Source: Maribacter aquimaris
Lineage (GTDB): Bacteria > Bacteroidota > Bacteroidia > Flavobacteriales > Flavobacteriaceae
Assembly: GCF_014596745.1 (NCBI RefSeq)
Contig: NZ_JABTCF010000008.1
Span: 169,088-233,087 of the forward strand
Direction: 5' to 3'
Length of the DNA: 64,000 nt
A program made the position numbers and the translations under genes. Positions 1 through 8,695 of this stretch are shown one piece after another. The notes beneath the pieces were generated by a model. That model searched no databases, was not told where the DNA came from, and saw only the letters and a program-made list of their open reading frames with translations. Position 1 is the first letter of the stretch. Each line of letters opens with the position of its first letter.

Positions 1-109
1 GAAAAGTTGGGCCGATCAAGAACCTAGTTATGCAAGCAATGAGATTTGTTTAAATTGGAATGCTCCCTTAACCTACATCCTTGGCTTCTTGGAACAGGAA
101 TCAAAATAA
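1..109 (+). CDS. C-terminal end of a GH9-family glycoside hydrolase (partial)
   Basis: Frame 2 is open from the window edge to a TAA at 107-109 and gives the last 35 residues of a protein. The fragment WADQEPSYASNEICLNWNAP fits the GH9 active-site signature 2 as I remember it ([FYW]-x-D-x4-[FYW]-x3-E-x-[STA]-x3-N-[STA]). The only deviation is Cys in place of Ser/Thr/Ala two residues after the Glu. In GH9 enzymes the Asp and Glu of this motif sit in the active site and the Glu is the proton donor. GH9 proteins normally end shortly after this motif, which agrees with the nearby stop. The sulfatase starts 7 bp later, so the two are probably co-transcribed. The rest of the gene lies outside the window, so family membership rests on this one motif. 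Confidence 0.7.
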   Translation, partial: KSWADQEPSYASNEICLNWNAPLTYILGFLEQESK

Positions 110-116
110 TCGATAT

Positions 117-1625
117 ATGAAAACAATTAGAACTTTAGTATTTACTTTGAGCTGTTTGGTTTTATTTGGGAATAGAGCCTATGCCAATTATGATTCTGAT
201 ACTATAATTTCCCCGATAAAAAAGGTAAAAAAGAAGCCCAGGAATGTCATATTCATCCTAACCGATGATCATCGGTACGACTATATGGGCTTTACGGGTA
301 AAGTACCATGGTTGGAAACCCCAAATATGGATAAATTGGCCTCCGAAGGGGCTTACTTGCCCAACACCTTTGTTACTACTTCATTATGTTCCCCAAGTAG
401 GGCTTCCATTTTGACCGGACAATTTTCGCATTCCCACACCATTGTGGACAATCAGGCACCCGATCCGGGCAATCTTACCTATTTTCCACAATATCTGGAA
501 AAGGCAGGTTACCAGACCTCCTTTTTTGGAAAATGGCATATGGGAGACCATGGTGATGAACCGCAACCGGGCTTTACCCATTGGGAGAGTTTTCGGGGGC
601 AAGGGGTGTATTACAATCCTACCTTGAATATCAATGGTACCCGGGTTTCGTACAAAGACTCTACCTATATCACTGACTTACTAACCGAACATGCTGTGGA
701 TTGGTTGGATAAACGCGATAAAAAGAAACCATTCTTTATGTATTTGTCACATAAAGCCGTACATGCAGCCTTTAAACCCGCAAAAAGACATAAGGGAAGA
801 TATAAGGGAAAAAGAATAGAACTGCCTTCAACCTATGATCAAACCAAAACCGGAAAATACCGTGATTTAAAATGGCCCCAATGGGTCGCAAACCAACGTG
901 TGAGTTGGCACGGGGTCGATTATATGTATCATGAAAACGATGGTATCTATGATATGGTCGTCGATTATTGTGAAACCTTGCTTGGGGTTGATGAGAGTAT
1001 TGGAACGATTATGGATTATTTGAAAAAAGAAGGTTTGGATGAGTCTACCCTAGTAATTTATATGGGGGATAATGGATTTAGTTGGGGAGAACACGGCCTA
1101 ATCGACAAAAGGCATTTTTATGAGGAATCGGTAAAAGTACCTTTATTGGTTCGGTGTCCTGAACTTTTTGAAGGTGGGAAAACGCCCAAACAAATGGTAC
1201 AGAACATCGACATAGGACCTACGGTTTTAGCTGAAGCGGGAATAAATAAACCCGATAACATGCCAGGGGTCTCCTTCATACCTATCCTGACAGGGGATTC
1301 AAGTACTCCTTCCCGAAAGGAAGTGTTTTATGAGTATTACTGGGAATATGATTTTCCGATGACCCCTACCGTTTTTGGTATGCGCACAGATCGATACAAG
1401 TATATTAAGTACCAAGGTATTTGGGATCGTAATGAGTTGTATGACTTACAAAATGATCCCGATGAGATGTACAATTTAATAGCGGACCCGGACAAACAAG
1501 AAATAGCCAAGGAAATGTCAACGGCAATTTATGATTGGTTGGAAAGGACCAATGGGATGCATATACCCCTTAAACGCACGATTAAATATCGTTTTGGGGA
1601 TTATAAGCATATGAATGAATATTGA
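117..1625 (+). CDS. S1 family sulfatase, formylglycine-dependent
   Basis: This 502-residue protein should hydrolyse sulfate esters, probably on a polysaccharide, in the periplasm or at the cell surface. Residues 1-23 form a signal peptide (MKTIRTLVFTLSCLVLFGNR, then AYA). The metal-site motif LTDDHRYD is at about 48-55. The maturation motif C-S-P-S-R has its Cys at 91, the residue converted to formylglycine, so this is a Cys-type enzyme. A second metal motif, GDNG, is at about 317-320. The reading frame is also open back to a TTG at 81, but the ATG at 117 places the signal peptide at the N terminus and is preferred. Overall it resembles N-acetylglucosamine-6-sulfatase or choline-sulfatase-like S1 subfamilies; substrate and subfamily are not certain. 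It follows a GH9 gene, as in loci for sulfated glycans. Confidence 0.93.
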   Translation: MKTIRTLVFTLSCLVLFGNRAYANYDSDTIISPIKKVKKKPRNVIFILTDDHRYDYMGFTGKVPWLETPNMDKLASEGAYLPNTFVTTSLCSPSRASILTGQFSHSHTIVDNQAPDPGNLTYFPQYLEKAGYQTSFFGKWHMGDHGDEPQPGFTHWESFRGQGVYYNPTLNINGTRVSYKDSTYITDLLTEHAVDWLDKRDKKKPFFMYLSHKAVHAAFKPAKRHKGRYKGKRIELPSTYDQTKTGKYRDLKWPQWVANQRVSWHGVDYMYHENDGIYDMVVDYCETLLGVDESIGTIMDYLKKEGLDESTLVIYMGDNGFSWGEHGLIDKRHFYEESVKVPLLVRCPELFEGGKTPKQMVQNIDIGPTVLAEAGINKPDNMPGVSFIPILTGDSSTPSRKEVFYEYYWEYDFPMTPTVFGMRTDRYKYIKYQGIWDRNELYDLQNDPDEMYNLIADPDKQEIAKEMSTAIYDWLERTNGMHIPLKRTIKYRFGDYKHMNEY

Positions 1626-1707
1626 TGTTAGCATAGCGATATGGCACGTGTAGGGAAGACCTTGGTGCTTGTGTCCAACCCATTGATAAGTGATGCCATT
1701 GTAAAAC

Positions 1708-1752
1708 AAAGAATCATCCAAGAGTTAATGACAACTCGATGGATGATTCTTT
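1708..1752. terminator. Hairpin between convergent genes
   Basis: A perfect 13-bp stem pairs 1708-1720 with 1740-1752. A further 5-bp inner stem pairs 1722-1726 with 1733-1737 around a 6-nt loop. The outer arms end in AAA and TTT, so the hairpin could act in either direction. It lies between the stop of the sulfatase (+) and the stop of the FG-GAP lipoprotein (-), the usual place for a shared terminator. The U-tract is short. Confidence 0.65.
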
Positions 1753-1770
1753 TGGTATTCCTGTAAAGGA

Positions 1771-4700
1771 TCAATTTTTCTGAAAAACTTTTAACTTACC
1801 CCGATTTTGGGTAGCAATGATATAGGGATCCGTTCCATTGGCAGGTTGTATTGTAATCATATCCTTGGCATCTCCAGGAACCAGAAAACCGGATTCTTGG
1901 GTTTTGATCATTTCAAAACCACCTTTTCCATCCCCTTTAAGTAATCCTCCATTGAAGGCATCGAGTCGGCCGACAAAAACCTCATTCCCGAAATTATTAC
2001 CGATAAGTAAAAGGTCGCTTTTGTCATCGTTATTGTAATCTGTGACCACCATACGGTTGATGGGGGCAATTTGAGCTTCCAAGGGTAATGGATGGCATTT
2101 AAATGTGCCATCACCCATATTTTCGAAATAACTGCTTTTGTCATAGTTGACCGTCAACTTCATAGCCTCGTTCAACTCTTCCGGGGTTAATAATTCTTCC
2201 TGTGTTGTTCTGGCATATTCCTTGTATGAATTGAATTTTGCCCTGAATAATGGACTTTGGCCATATAAGTCACCCCAAAAATTGATTGGAAACGACTTGT
2301 AGGTTTCGTCTTCGAAGTTGTTCTTGAAATAGGCGAACATTACGGGGTCTACAGTGCCATTATTGTCAAAATCCTTAGCGAGCAATGTAACGGGCCTTTC
2401 TTTGGAGGGATGATAGAAATTGTTGGCGCCAAGATTGCCTACGACAAGATCAAGGTCTCCATCCCCATCAAAATCGTGGGGTAAGAGACTTTCCCACCAA
2501 CCATTTAGGCTGTCTAGACCTGTTTCTTTTAATTGGCGAAAGGAAGATCGTTCATTTTTTAAAATAGTGATGGGCATAAATTCACCGGTCAAGATCAAGT
2601 CACTAAGTCCGTCTTGATCCATATCGGCCCAGGTCGCATCGGTGATCATGCCCAAATGGCTTAAGGTAGGGCAGAAGGTCTCGGTAACATCCTTGAGCGT
2701 GCCATTGACATTCTTTAGAATAAAGCTCCTTTCTGCGGTTGGAAACTCGGCAAATGGCGTTCTACCACCTACAAAAAGGTCCACGTAACCATCACTGTCA
2801 TAATCATGGGCTTTTACCACGGAGCCACTAGCCTTGATTTCGGGCATTTTATCCATGGCCAATGAAAAGTTTCCCTTTCCATCGTTAACCATTAATCGAT
2901 CGTTATAAAAGTAACTTCCTTTTTTAAATTCGTTGCTTCCTGAAACCAGATAAAGGTCTAAGTCACCATCATTATCTAGGTCGAAAAGGGCCATCCCTTC
3001 TTCCTCATATTTTTTATCCCTTACTTCGGTAAAAAGTGGGGTTTTTGTAAAGGAACCGTTTTTTTGCTGTAAAAAGATTTCCGGGGAGTATCCTGAGGCG
3101 CTTCCCACAATGAAATCCTCTGTGCCATCCCCATTTAAATCACCGGCCACCAAGCAAGGTCCGTTTTGGGTCAATTTATGCGGTAGGATCCGTTGTACAT
3201 TGTAATCGACCATATCCTTTTCTTCATGTACATAATCAATTCCGATGCTATCGGTAATGTCATTATAGATGGGTTTTATTTTTTTGGGAACAAAAGGGAA
3301 TGCAATTTCATTGGGGTTTACCAGCGTTGCGTTCTTATGGTCCAGGGTAATGGTTTGATTGCCTTGAACATCGGTTAATTTTTGAAATTTACCATCGGGC
3401 CAAATGATTTCAAGGGATTTTACACTATCGGCGGATCCCAGACCATAGTGTGCAATATCCTGTACCGAGGACATGTAGCCCCTGTTTAAATGGTGCTCGT
3501 AATATTGAAGGGTACTGTCTTGGAACCGAATGGCAATTTTCGCCCCGATACCTGATGTATTGTTATTAGGACCTTGTACATCCACTTTTAAATAGTTGTG
3601 GGTAGTATCAGGATTTTTGTCCAGGGTGTTTTCAAAAAGGAAGGCTTCGTCGTTTATGTTATTCACTACATAATCCATATCCCCATCATCATCCAAATCA
3701 GCGAATACCGCTCCATTGGAAAAAGAGGGAATGTTCAAGCCCCATTCTTTTCCTACATCGGCAAACAGTCCGTTTCGATTGTTTTTATAGGCGTAGTTGG
3801 GTATTTTCACTTTAGGGATAGAATCCAGGATTTGCATGGGTTTTAGGTAACGTCGCACATTGAATTCGAATTCCCCAAAGTCAAGATCGGTAATATCACG
3901 TGGAAATCCGTTGGTAATCAATAAGTCCCTATAACCATCATTGTCCATATCCACAAAAAGGGGAGACCAGCTCCAATCGGTTTTCGAAATCCCGGCCATA
4001 AGTCCTATTTCTTGAAAAGGAATCCCAACCCCTTGACCAGTCTGTAGCATATTTCTCATGTATTGGTATTCATAGCCGAACTTTTCGTTTAAGACATAGT
4101 CATTATATTTAGTGGACCGGATCGTTGTTTTTAGCCGATAATTATTTTCACCCAACATATCCAAGGTTAGAATATCCAAAAACCCATCATTGTTATAGTC
4201 CGAAATATCATTACCCATAGAGAATCTGCCTTGATGCTTAAGGAGTTCGTCAATTTTGTTGGAAAAGGTGCCATCACCGTTATTGAGATAAAGAACATCA
4301 TTGGTGAGATAGTCATTACTGACATATATATCGGGCCAGCCGTCATAATTCAAATCGGCAATAGCGAGTCCAAGACCATAACCTTCAATGGTAATCCCGG
4401 CCTCAAGGGTTACATCGGTAAAGGTGTTGTTGCCATTATTATGGTATAACCTATCGTTGCTCAATGCGGAACCATCTGTAATTTTGATCCTATAGTTGGA
4501 AGGTAGTTTGTGGATATCAGTGTTGTTGAGCACATATAGGTCTAAAAATCCATCCTTGTCATAATCGAAAAATGTGGCGTTCATGCTGTTGCCGGTATCG
4601 GCTATCCCATACGCTTTGGCCATTTCCTTAAAGGTGGGGATTCCGTTTTCATTCAGGCCCTGATTCACGAAAAGTAAATTTGCCATTTCCGAGGAGCTAG

Positions 4701-5100
4701 GGAACATGGCTGCACAGACATAGATATCCAAGAAACCATCATTGTTGATGTCGATCAGGGAAACTCCCGTTTTCCACTTATTAAGAGCTTCAATACCACT
4801 TTCTGTTGAAACATCCTTGAATTTAAAATCGCCTTGGTTCAGATAAAGTTTGTTGGCTACTTGGTTTCCGGTGAAAAATAGATCTTGTTTATTGTCATTA
4901 TTGAAATCACCTACGGCCACACCACCTCCATTGAAGATGTATTCGGATGTTAGGATGTTAAAGCTATCGGTCTCGACGATTTTATTGTTGAAGGTTATTC
5001 CGGAATGATCCGATGAAACTTTTGAGAACAGGGTGTTATCTTTTTTCTGGCAAGAAATTACTGCTGTCAGGACAAGTAAAAGCAAAGTGATTTTTTTCAT
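1771..5100 (-). CDS. FG-GAP/VCBS repeat lipoprotein with ASPIC/UnbV domain (CRTAC1-like)
   Basis: The 1109-residue protein starts with a lipoprotein signal (MKKITLLLLVLTAVISC, Cys17), so it is probably anchored on the outer membrane. I count fourteen acidic loops of the D-x-[DN]-x-[DN]-x-x-x-D kind, for example DINNDGFLD, DLNYDGWPD, DLDNDGDLD and DFDGDGDLD. These are the calcium-binding loops of FG-GAP beta-propeller blades. They fall in two sets, one on each side of an ASPIC/UnbV domain at about 500-590, which suggests two propellers. Such proteins are common near SusC/SusD pairs and are thought to bind glycans or proteins; no enzyme activity can be assigned. It lies 3' of the susC-susD-FAS1 operon, but a strong terminator separates them, so it probably has its own promoter in 5101-5260. 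Confidence 0.88.
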   Translation of the reverse strand: MKKITLLLLVLTAVISCQKKDNTLFSKVSSDHSGITFNNKIVETDSFNILTSEYIFNGGGVAVGDFNNDNKQDLFFTGNQVANKLYLNQGDFKFKDVSTESGIEALNKWKTGVSLIDINNDGFLDIYVCAAMFPSSSEMANLLFVNQGLNENGIPTFKEMAKAYGIADTGNSMNATFFDYDKDGFLDLYVLNNTDIHKLPSNYRIKITDGSALSNDRLYHNNGNNTFTDVTLEAGITIEGYGLGLAIADLNYDGWPDIYVSNDYLTNDVLYLNNGDGTFSNKIDELLKHQGRFSMGNDISDYNNDGFLDILTLDMLGENNYRLKTTIRSTKYNDYVLNEKFGYEYQYMRNMLQTGQGVGIPFQEIGLMAGISKTDWSWSPLFVDMDNDGYRDLLITNGFPRDITDLDFGEFEFNVRRYLKPMQILDSIPKVKIPNYAYKNNRNGLFADVGKEWGLNIPSFSNGAVFADLDDDGDMDYVVNNINDEAFLFENTLDKNPDTTHNYLKVDVQGPNNNTSGIGAKIAIRFQDSTLQYYEHHLNRGYMSSVQDIAHYGLGSADSVKSLEIIWPDGKFQKLTDVQGNQTITLDHKNATLVNPNEIAFPFVPKKIKPIYNDITDSIGIDYVHEEKDMVDYNVQRILPHKLTQNGPCLVAGDLNGDGTEDFIVGSASGYSPEIFLQQKNGSFTKTPLFTEVRDKKYEEEGMALFDLDNDGDLDLYLVSGSNEFKKGSYFYNDRLMVNDGKGNFSLAMDKMPEIKASGSVVKAHDYDSDGYVDLFVGGRTPFAEFPTAERSFILKNVNGTLKDVTETFCPTLSHLGMITDATWADMDQDGLSDLILTGEFMPITILKNERSSFRQLKETGLDSLNGWWESLLPHDFDGDGDLDLVVGNLGANNFYHPSKERPVTLLAKDFDNNGTVDPVMFAYFKNNFEDETYKSFPINFWGDLYGQSPLFRAKFNSYKEYARTTQEELLTPEELNEAMKLTVNYDKSSYFENMGDGTFKCHPLPLEAQIAPINRMVVTDYNNDDKSDLLLIGNNFGNEVFVGRLDAFNGGLLKGDGKGGFEMIKTQESGFLVPGDAKDMITIQPANGTDPYIIATQNRGKLKVFQKN

Positions 5101-5271
5101 TTTTAATTAAAAGGTTTTTAAGGACTGAGTGGATAAAGACCAGATAAAGGAATTTGATAGTATCTTGAAGAATTTACAATTCTTTCAATTCACAGGAAAG
5201 GTAAAAAATAGATATCGATATTTAAAATTAAAATATAATCATGTTTTATTTTCTTAGGCTCACGAATAAAA

Positions 5272-5304
5272 AAACCACCCCGCAGCAAAAGTGCGGGGTG
5301 GTTT
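5272..5304 (-). terminator. Rho-independent terminator of the susC-susD-FAS1 operon
   Basis: A perfect 13-bp GC-rich stem pairs 5272-5284 with 5292-5304 around a 7-nt loop. On the - strand it is followed by a U-tract (an A-run on the + strand at about 5268-5274). It lies 45 bp after the FAS1 stop codon. This is the most convincing intrinsic terminator in the window. Confidence 0.9.
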
Positions 5305-5348
5305 AGTATTTACGACTTTAAAAAAACGTCAGCACAATACAATTTCTA

Positions 5349-6956
5349 TTATTCCATAGATTCTATGAAATCAATAGCACTCTTAGGTAGTAATACCTTA
5401 TCAATAATATGAGCTACACCATTACGTGCTAAGACATCAGGAGTGGTTATATTAGCGTTTACGTCATTGGTGGCATCGCCGATAACAAAATTATCCGTTC
5501 CAACAACACTAATGATTTCAATATCCTTTTCAGAAGCAGTGGTTGCCACTCCGGCCTCTAAATCCTCACTTACTACTTTTCCGGCCAATACATGATATAG
5601 AAGAATTTCAGAAAGAAGTGCTAGCTCTTCTTCAGTATCAAAACTTGCTATGCTAGTGTAATCAGGCCCTAAAGCGTTAAATAAATCTTCAAAAGCAGCA
5701 TCTGTAGGGGCAAAGACGGTTGCTGGTCTATAATAAGTGAAATTGGTAGCCTCATCATCCTGAACATTTGTCATATCAACAAAGGCGCCGGCCAAATCAG
5801 TAGCAATCAAAGCTTCTTCCAATACGCTCAATTGAGGGGCACCAGTTACAGTAGTTGCCAAATCGTCAGAATCTAATAAGGTCGAAAAGTCCAATGCCGC
5901 TTGCGGTAAAAGAACTTTGTCTATTATATCAACAGCACCGTTTTTAGCATCTATATCGGCAGTAATTGTATTTGCAATATCAGCTGTGGCATCTCCAAAT
6001 GCAAATCCACCAACTGCAGTAGTTACATCAACAAAGTTTTCATCTAAAAGCGTTGTTGCCGGACCTACTGTTAAATCGATAGAGTCATCTACAGGTGGTA
6101 ACACATGATATAAAAGGATTTCACCTAGCAAAGCGATTTCTACTTCATTGTCAAAATCATCAAGACTATTGTAATCATCTCCTAGTGTTTCAAGAAGATC
6201 GGCGAAAGCTTGATTGTTCGGAGCTAGAACTCTTGCGGTATCCAATGCTGCAATGGCATCTGTCAAACCAGCTTTTTCAATAGAACTTGCCAATAGGCTA
6301 AGATCGTCGGTTCCTGTGGCCCAATCTATAATAGTTGGTCGAATATCAAAATCCAAAGCATCAATGGCAGCCTGTGGTAGAAGAACTTTGTCTATAAAGT
6401 GAACAATACCATTTTCTGCATATCCGTCTGATTGAACAATCGTTGACACGGGACTCGTTTCTGGTAACTTTGTGGCATCCAATAATTGAATATCTCCATC
6501 TTCTGAAATTATAACAGAAATTTCATCTCCTAAAACAGTGGTTAATGTTGCTCCATCTGAAAGCGACGCTGCTTCCATAGAACCTGCAACTACGTGATAA
6601 GTCAATATCTGTGAAAGTAGCGCTGGGTCAATACTCGCTAATAAGGCTTCACTGGCCGAAACATCATCTGTGGATTCAAAACCCAGTGACTCTGCCAAGT
6701 TAGCAAATGCAGTGTTATTAGGGGCGAATACAGTGAACGGGCCTGTGCCTTCCAAGGTTCCGGGAAGGTCACCGGTGGCTATTTTAAGAGCTGCTTCCAA
6801 AGACGTTGAACTTCCGCTAGCACTAATTCTGGTATGGACTGTGCCCGGGCCGATAATTGCGCTTCCGGGGGAATCGATGTCATCGTCATCACAGGAGTTC
6901 AGTCCCAATAATGCGAACATCGAAAATATAATACCTATAGTTCGAATTTTATTCAT
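5349..6956 (-). CDS. Lipoprotein with three fasciclin (FAS1) domains
   Basis: This 535-residue protein begins with a lipoprotein signal ending at Cys22 (LLGLNSC), followed by Asp residues that fit surface export in Bacteroidota. Three FAS1 domains lie at about 50-195, 205-352 and 358-531. Each repeats the family landmarks: a VFAP- or VLAP-type H1 motif (TVFAPNNTAF, VLAPNNQAF, TVFAPTDAAF), a YHV motif, and a closing NG-x2-x-IIDKVLLP-like H2 motif. FAS1 domains mediate adhesion or ligand binding. The gene starts 37 bp after susD and ends at a strong terminator, so it is the third gene of the susC-susD operon, where a surface glycan-binding protein is usually found. A glycan-binding or scaffold role is inferred only from position. 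Confidence 0.92.
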   Translation of the reverse strand: MNKIRTIGIIFSMFALLGLNSCDDDDIDSPGSAIIGPGTVHTRISASGSSTSLEAALKIATGDLPGTLEGTGPFTVFAPNNTAFANLAESLGFESTDDVSASEALLASIDPALLSQILTYHVVAGSMEAASLSDGATLTTVLGDEISVIISEDGDIQLLDATKLPETSPVSTIVQSDGYAENGIVHFIDKVLLPQAAIDALDFDIRPTIIDWATGTDDLSLLASSIEKAGLTDAIAALDTARVLAPNNQAFADLLETLGDDYNSLDDFDNEVEIALLGEILLYHVLPPVDDSIDLTVGPATTLLDENFVDVTTAVGGFAFGDATADIANTITADIDAKNGAVDIIDKVLLPQAALDFSTLLDSDDLATTVTGAPQLSVLEEALIATDLAGAFVDMTNVQDDEATNFTYYRPATVFAPTDAAFEDLFNALGPDYTSIASFDTEEELALLSEILLYHVLAGKVVSEDLEAGVATTASEKDIEIISVVGTDNFVIGDATNDVNANITTPDVLARNGVAHIIDKVLLPKSAIDFIESME

Positions 6957-6993
6957 ATCTATATTTTTTAATATTTAATTGCTTGAGTTTTTA

Positions 6994-8685
6994 TTAATAA
7001 CCAGAATTTTGTTCTAAAATACCACCACTTAAATCAATTGCGGTAACAGGAATTGGGAACAAATTATGAAAATCTGAATAGGTTTTCACTTCTTCTCCGA
7101 AAGGAATGATTGTTCGTCCTTCGTTTTCAGCGTATTCGGTCATAACTTGTACATAGTTACCCCATCTTCTAAGATCAAATAAACGATGGCCTTCCATACC
7201 TAATTCCAAACGACGTTCAAAACGGACTGCTTTTCTGGCATAAGAAGCATTTGGGAACGAAGTATAAAGGTTAATCTCATAGTTGGCTGCATCATCACCA
7301 GAATCATCAACTGCCTTCATATAATTAGAGCTTTTTGCTCTAGCACGTACTCTATTTACATATTGTAAAGCTAGATCAAGGTCAGGACTACTTTTTTCTA
7401 CTGCAGCTTCCGCGGCCATTAATAAAACATCGGCAAAACGCATGATATGATAATTTACCCCTGAAAGTTGTTCACCCCATGAACCTGTAGAAATATTACC
7501 TGTTTCACCTACCCAATATACATTTTTCTTAGGAAGATAGGTCCCTGAGATATCACTATTTTCCGCTCTAATCCAATCATTACCAGGATGCTCACCATAG
7601 CCATTGTAATCAATGCCTCTTCGGCCTACAGTATAATCCGCTCTTGGGTCCAAAGGTCCCTCAAATGGAGTGAAATCCTCACTAGAGGCAATTCCGAAAT
7701 CACTATTAACATCAGTCTGATTGTAGGTATCCAATAATGGTAATCCACTATTGGTTTGAAATGCATTCAACAAATCTTGGGTTGGTGAATAAAAACCACA
7801 ACAAGAACCAAAAGGCCCTGGGTTAGGAAAATTCAGAGCGCCTTTAACATTAGCGTTATATGATTGGCCATCATCGGTAGTAAACTGTATGGCAAAAATA
7901 GATTCTACGCTATTGTCCCCTGCCAATCTGAAATTGTCTACATAATCTGGTAAAAGATCATAAGGTCCACTAGTAACCACCTCATTCAATAAGGTAAAAG
8001 CAGTATCCCAATCAGATTGGTATAAATGGGCTTTGCCCATAAATGCCTTCGCAGTCCAAGATGTTGGTTTACCTACCTGTGCTTGAGTTGCAGGCAAGTT
8101 ATCAATAGCAAATTGAAAATCAGTTTCAATTTGTTCCCAAATATCACTGGTGTTTGGCTGGTTGAATTCAGTTGCCGCATAATTTTCTTCAGAGATGTAA
8201 GGAACTTTGCCCCACATTTTCTGAAGTTCAAAATTATAATGACCCCTTAAAAAACGGGCTTCTGCCAATTGGCTAGAAAAATCACCTTCTTCTATGGTTT
8301 CAATTAAAGCAATGACGGCATTGGCTCTGTTGATGCCAGCGAAAATGGCTCCCCATTTCCCATAGAAATAAGAACTACCTGTAGCCCATGTCATAGTTTC
8401 TAGGTTATAGAGTTCTTGTTGATCACCGTCAGTACTTCCCTTATGGGCATCATCGGATAATACATCCATAACCCAGTTGTCACCGGACATAGACCATCCT
8501 TCTCCAAATTCATTGGCCCGAACCCCATCTATTGCAGAATAGGCTCCAACGAGCATTAAATCAACTCCGGTTTCATTCTTAAGTGATTCATCACTTAGTG
8601 CCCCTATTGCGGGTGACTCAGTGAATTCGTCACTACATGCTAATATAGCAAATAGCATTATTAAATAAGTTACTGTTCTTTTCAT
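6994..8685 (-). CDS. SusD/RagB-family nutrient-binding outer-membrane lipoprotein
   Basis: The 563-residue protein is the lid and binding partner of the SusC-type transporter and captures glycan fragments at the cell surface. The lipoprotein signal MKRTVTYLIMLFAILAC places the lipidated Cys at 17. The TPR-like SusD fold is indicated by the N-terminal segment ANAVIALIETI...ARFLRGHYNFELQK and the C-terminal RRLELGMEGHRLFDLRRWG and FPIPVTAIDLSGG motifs. The frame is open further upstream, but that extension overlaps susC and lacks a lipobox at its end. The ATG at 8685, 10 bp after the susC stop, is therefore preferred. It is translated between susC and the FAS1 gene. Confidence 0.96.
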   Translation of the reverse strand: MKRTVTYLIMLFAILACSDEFTESPAIGALSDESLKNETGVDLMLVGAYSAIDGVRANEFGEGWSMSGDNWVMDVLSDDAHKGSTDGDQQELYNLETMTWATGSSYFYGKWGAIFAGINRANAVIALIETIEEGDFSSQLAEARFLRGHYNFELQKMWGKVPYISEENYAATEFNQPNTSDIWEQIETDFQFAIDNLPATQAQVGKPTSWTAKAFMGKAHLYQSDWDTAFTLLNEVVTSGPYDLLPDYVDNFRLAGDNSVESIFAIQFTTDDGQSYNANVKGALNFPNPGPFGSCCGFYSPTQDLLNAFQTNSGLPLLDTYNQTDVNSDFGIASSEDFTPFEGPLDPRADYTVGRRGIDYNGYGEHPGNDWIRAENSDISGTYLPKKNVYWVGETGNISTGSWGEQLSGVNYHIMRFADVLLMAAEAAVEKSSPDLDLALQYVNRVRARAKSSNYMKAVDDSGDDAANYEINLYTSFPNASYARKAVRFERRLELGMEGHRLFDLRRWGNYVQVMTEYAENEGRTIIPFGEEVKTYSDFHNLFPIPVTAIDLSGGILEQNSGY

Positions 8686-8695
8686 CTTTTTTTTT

